Part shown: piece by piece, positions 60,725-64,000 of the stretch
Layout of the letters: the number at the start of each line of letters is the position of its first letter
How positions within the stretch are numbered: position 1 is the stretch's first letter
Assembly: GCF_020253525.1 (NCBI RefSeq)
Contig: NZ_JADCBK010000027.1
Location: 1 to 64,000, forward strand
Origin: Aquidulcibacter sp.
GTDB lineage: Bacteria > Pseudomonadota > Alphaproteobacteria > Caulobacterales > Aquidulcibacteraceae
DNA length: 64,000 bases
Direction of reading: 5' to 3'
Program-made: the position numbers and the translations under genes
The notes under the pieces: model-generated
The model's database searches: none
The model's input: only the letters and a program-made list of their open reading frames with translations
Told to the model about the DNA's origin: nothing

Positions 60725-63025
60725 TTAACTCACAAGATCGAGTTCGGGTGCTGCATGCAAATGCGTAGCTTTTGCGGGCAGATAGCAAGACACGGTAACC
60801 CCCTTGGCATTGGGAGAGGCCAAAGACACCCAGCCGCCATGTAGTTCAACAAAGCGCTTGACCAAAGCGAGACTGACGCCCGCCCGCCGGTCGCCATCGG
60901 CAAAGCCTTCAAAGGCAGATGCTTGCCGCGCCATATCAATGCCGGGCCCCGTATCGCTGACCCACAGCCGAACCGTATCGTCAAAGCGGCGCGCACCAAT
61001 CGTGATGGTGTCGCCTTTGCCCGTAAAGCGCAGCGCATTGGATACCAGATTGAACAAAATCTGCCGGATGCGCGCCTTATCTGCCCGAATGATCCCAGCG
61101 CTTTCGTCGCACTCAACCACAATCCGCACTTGGTCGTTGACGGAATTGGTCCGCGCGATCTCTGCCGTGACTTCAAGGGTTTCGGCCAGATTGACGTCGC
61201 CCAAGTCTAGCGACATTTGCCCGGCATCAATCATGGCGAGGTCGAGAATATTCTCGATCAGCTTTTCAAGCTGGCTGGACGCAATGCTGATTGAGTTCAG
61301 ATAATCTGACTGGGCTTCAGTCAATGTGCCGCCAACACCCGCCGCCAAGAGTTCGGCATAGCCGCCAATTGTCGTAAGCGGTGTACGCAATTGATAACTC
61401 ACATTCCGCACGAACTCTGTTTTTAGGCGGTCGGCGTCTTGGAAAGCTGCCGCCTTATCGCGCAGGGCAGTTTCCACTTCGCGCGCAGCAGTCACATCGG
61501 CAAAGGCCGCCAGCGTCGCGCCATCGGGCAGGGGGCGGGTCAGCCAAGTCAGGCTCGTGCCATCGGCGCAAACAAATTCACCCTGCTTCTCTTGTCGTGA
61601 ACGGGGCGAGGGATCGGAGATCCGGGCCTTTAGTTCACTCCAAAACACAGGGTCGCGATGGACCAGAATTGCACGCTCTGCAACCAAGTCAAATTCGGGT
61701 AGTGCTTCTAAGAAGCTTTGGTCGAGGCCCCACATGCGCGCAAACGCGCTATTGGCTAAGGAGAGCCGTCCATCCGCGGTAAACACCGCCACGCCTTCGC
61801 CAAGCTTGTCCAAGGTGGCGCGCTGCACCTCGATCAATGTTTTGAACCGAGCTTGCAGACCCATCTTATCGGAGATGTCCTCAAACAGGATCAACAGACC
61901 ACCTGAAGGCTGGCGCTGGCGAGCCACGCGCAGAATACGACCATCAGGCATGGTCCAAGTCTCATCAGGGATCAGGCCGGGTTCCTGATAATGCGAAAGC
62001 TCTTTTGCCTTCCAAGCAGCAAAGTCGCGCGTCGCTGCAATCTTGGCTGACTGGCGTAGCCTGTCCAGCCATTCGCCGTGGGTCGGGCCATCGTTCAACC
62101 ACGCATCCTCAAGGCCCCAAAGGTTAGAGAAAGCACTATTGTGCGTGGTCAAGCGGCGACTGGAGTCAAATACCGCAACCGCGTCGGTCAAATGGTTTAA
62201 GGTTTCCTCATGCGCTTTGGCTTCGCGGGCCAAGGTATCGCGCACCTCAATCTCTTCAGTCACATCAAAAGCAATGCCGGAGGCGCCGTCGTCGGCCGGA
62301 AAAAGACTGATCCGCAACATGCGACGTTTGCCATCAATCGTAACCGCTCTGGTATGGGTTGAGGCTTGGCCCTTGGCAGCTTGGGCCGCATCATCCCGCG
62401 CTTTTTGATCAAGCGCGCAATCCCGGGCGCGTGCATCTTCAAGATCTACCGCTTCAACGGCCTTCAAATACGACGTATTGGCCCATAAAAGGGCACCTTG
62501 GCTATCGGTTCGCCAAGCCGGGAAACTCGCCTGTCCAGCCCCGGCAAGATCGCCTGCAGCCGCACCGGGGGTCAGCCAGACGATGGCTTTGGCCCCGTGG
62601 GGCTTGCCCATAACTTCAAGTCCCAAAACCGATAGGGTGAAGGCTTCTCCCCGCTGACGTAAGTGCGTAAGGCGGGTGCCAAGCTCAGCCGACGCTGCAA
62701 CCAAGGCTTCTAAGATATCAAAGGTACTGGGTTCTTCGGTTGGGCTTTGTGCTTTCAGATCCAAACGTTTGAGGAGCGTCGCCCGCGTTGAGGCGTCGGC
62801 CTCCTCCTCGGGTTCACCCCAGCCTTCGCCATCATCATGATCTGGCCAAACCAAGGCGACCGAGCCCGAAGCTGCAATGGCGGCACTGGCACGGGGGCTC
62901 GAAATGGGAACGCGCCTTTGCTTGCCATAGCGATAGGCCAAATAGCCGGCCACGGCCGCGGCCCCGCCCGCGGTCACGACATCACGCCCCCATTGGGCCA
63001 AAAAGGCTGACAAGTCTAATGGCAC
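60725..63025 (-). CDS. divL: DivL-like PAS-domain tyrosine (pseudo)kinase
   Basis: 766 aa; N-terminal TM, PAS domains, FVRNVSYQLRTPLTTIGGYAELL with Tyr544 where His is expected; HATPase VSDTGPGIDMARQASAFEGFADGDRRAGVSLALVKRFVELHGG. Confidence 0.8.
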   Translation of the reverse strand: MPLDLSAFLAQWGRDVVTAGGAAAVAGYLAYRYGKQRRVPISSPRASAAIAASGSVALVWPDHDDGEGWGEPEEEADASTRATLLKRLDLKAQSPTEEPSTFDILEALVAASAELGTRLTHLRQRGEAFTLSVLGLEVMGKPHGAKAIVWLTPGAAAGDLAGAGQASFPAWRTDSQGALLWANTSYLKAVEAVDLEDARARDCALDQKARDDAAQAAKGQASTHTRAVTIDGKRRMLRISLFPADDGASGIAFDVTEEIEVRDTLAREAKAHEETLNHLTDAVAVFDSSRRLTTHNSAFSNLWGLEDAWLNDGPTHGEWLDRLRQSAKIAATRDFAAWKAKELSHYQEPGLIPDETWTMPDGRILRVARQRQPSGGLLILFEDISDKMGLQARFKTLIEVQRATLDKLGEGVAVFTADGRLSLANSAFARMWGLDQSFLEALPEFDLVAERAILVHRDPVFWSELKARISDPSPRSRQEKQGEFVCADGTSLTWLTRPLPDGATLAAFADVTAAREVETALRDKAAAFQDADRLKTEFVRNVSYQLRTPLTTIGGYAELLAAGVGGTLTEAQSDYLNSISIASSQLEKLIENILDLAMIDAGQMSLDLGDVNLAETLEVTAEIARTNSVNDQVRIVVECDESAGIIRADKARIRQILFNLVSNALRFTGKGDTITIGARRFDDTVRLWVSDTGPGIDMARQASAFEGFADGDRRAGVSLALVKRFVELHGGWVSLASPNAKGVTVSCYLPAKATHLHAAPELDLVS

Positions 63026-63060
63026 TTTCTGTACGCATCCACTCGTTTTGATTCACTTCG

Positions 63061-63096
63061 TTAAATCTAAGCTAAGATTGGTTAACAAAGATTAAC
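63061..63096 (-). promoter_or_regulatory. Candidate CtrA-like box(es) upstream of divL
   Basis: TTAA-ATCTAAG-CTAA (63061-63075) and TTAA-CAAAGA-TTAAC (63082-63096). Confidence 0.3.
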
Positions 63097-63133
63097 GCCG
63101 GGCGATTGGATGCACCTTATGCACAGTTTCGGC

Positions 63134-63988
63134 TTAGGAGATTCCGCCGAGATAGACGTATTTGAGTTCCAAATATTCTTCGACACCGTGGTGCGATCCT
63201 TCGCGGCCTAAGCCACTTTGTTTGATGCCGCCAAACGGTACACCTTCAGACGAGGTTAGCCCCGAATTCACACCCACAATCCCCGATTCAAGCGCTTCAG
63301 CGACCCGGAAAGCACGGGCCAAATCCTTCGTATAAAAATAGGATTGAAGACCAAATGGCGTATCATTGGCAGCAGCGATTACTTCTGCCTCGGTCTTGAA
63401 GCGGAAAATCGGCGCGACCGGACCGAAGGTTTCTTCCTGTGCAAACTTCATTGAAGCGGTCACCCCCGTGATCACGGTGGGCTCAAAGAACGTGCCCCCT
63501 AGGGAGCTGACTTTGCCGCCTGTTTGGAGGCTTGCGCCTTGGGCTAAGGCATCGGCGACATGGCTTTGAACCTTGGCAAGGGCTGCCCGATTGATGAGCG
63601 GGCCCTGCGTGACGCCTTCCTCGGTCCCTGGTCCCACTTTCATGGCGGCGACTTTGGCCGTCAGTTTGGCAACGAAGGCATCATGAATGCTTTCTTGGAC
63701 ATAAATCCGGTTTGCACAGACGCAGGTTTGGCCCATGTTGCGGAACTTAGACGCCATTGCCCCGTCTACGGCCGCATCAATATCTGCATCATCAAAAACG
63801 ATGAAAGGCGCATTTCCGCCAAGCTCAAGTCCCAGCTTTTTGACGGTATCAGCGCATTGGCGCATCAAAAGTTTGCCAATCGGGGTGGAGCCCGTAAACG
63901 ACAACCCCCGTACGATCTCGCTTGAACACCAGGCTTGACCGATTGCTACGGCGTCGCCCGTCACAACGTTCAACACCCCTGCTGGCAC
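63134..63988 (-). CDS. Succinate-semialdehyde dehydrogenase-like aldehyde dehydrogenase (5' end beyond window)
   Basis: LELGGNAPFIVFDDADIDAAVDGAMASKFRNMGQTCVCANR; C-terminal GREGSHHGVEEYLELKYVYLGGIS. Confidence 0.88.
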   Translation of the reverse strand: MPAGVLNVVTGDAVAIGQAWCSSEIVRGLSFTGSTPIGKLLMRQCADTVKKLGLELGGNAPFIVFDDADIDAAVDGAMASKFRNMGQTCVCANRIYVQESIHDAFVAKLTAKVAAMKVGPGTEEGVTQGPLINRAALAKVQSHVADALAQGASLQTGGKVSSLGGTFFEPTVITGVTASMKFAQEETFGPVAPIFRFKTEAEVIAAANDTPFGLQSYFYTKDLARAFRVAEALESGIVGVNSGLTSSEGVPFGGIKQSGLGREGSHHGVEEYLELKYVYLGGIS

Positions 63989-64000
63989 GCCCGCCTCACA

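Overview
This 64 kb window looks like the chromosome of an alphaproteobacterium, probably of the Caulobacterales/Hyphomonadaceae type. That placement is inferred from gene content: a ChvI/ChvG two-component pair, a DivL-like tyrosine pseudokinase, and the rpmH-rnpA-yidC-yihA cluster. Coding density is high and most genes are housekeeping: thrS, lepA, purH, glmS, tkt, etfBA, kdsB, pheA, sdhCDA, nth and glpK. No rRNA, tRNA, CRISPR array, transposase or phage genes were recognised. The most notable accessory element is a compact three-gene cassette at 47388-49173. It encodes a dual-OB-type protein followed by two divergent DUF488 proteins. It lies just past the 3' end of an sdhCDA operon, where sdhB would normally be expected. 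Other points of interest are a putative galactosyl-glycerol (floridoside-like) utilisation locus (glpK, SSS symporter, cytosolic GH36), a DivL homologue with Tyr at the phospho-acceptor position, and a membrane-protein/HTH/membrane-protein operon preceded by a phased TTGTCA array. There is also a multi-hairpin, cloverleaf-like palindromic region at 188-450, an intergenic repeat present in two copies, and a parDE module. All calls come from reading the sequence and the supplied ORF track; no database search was run.
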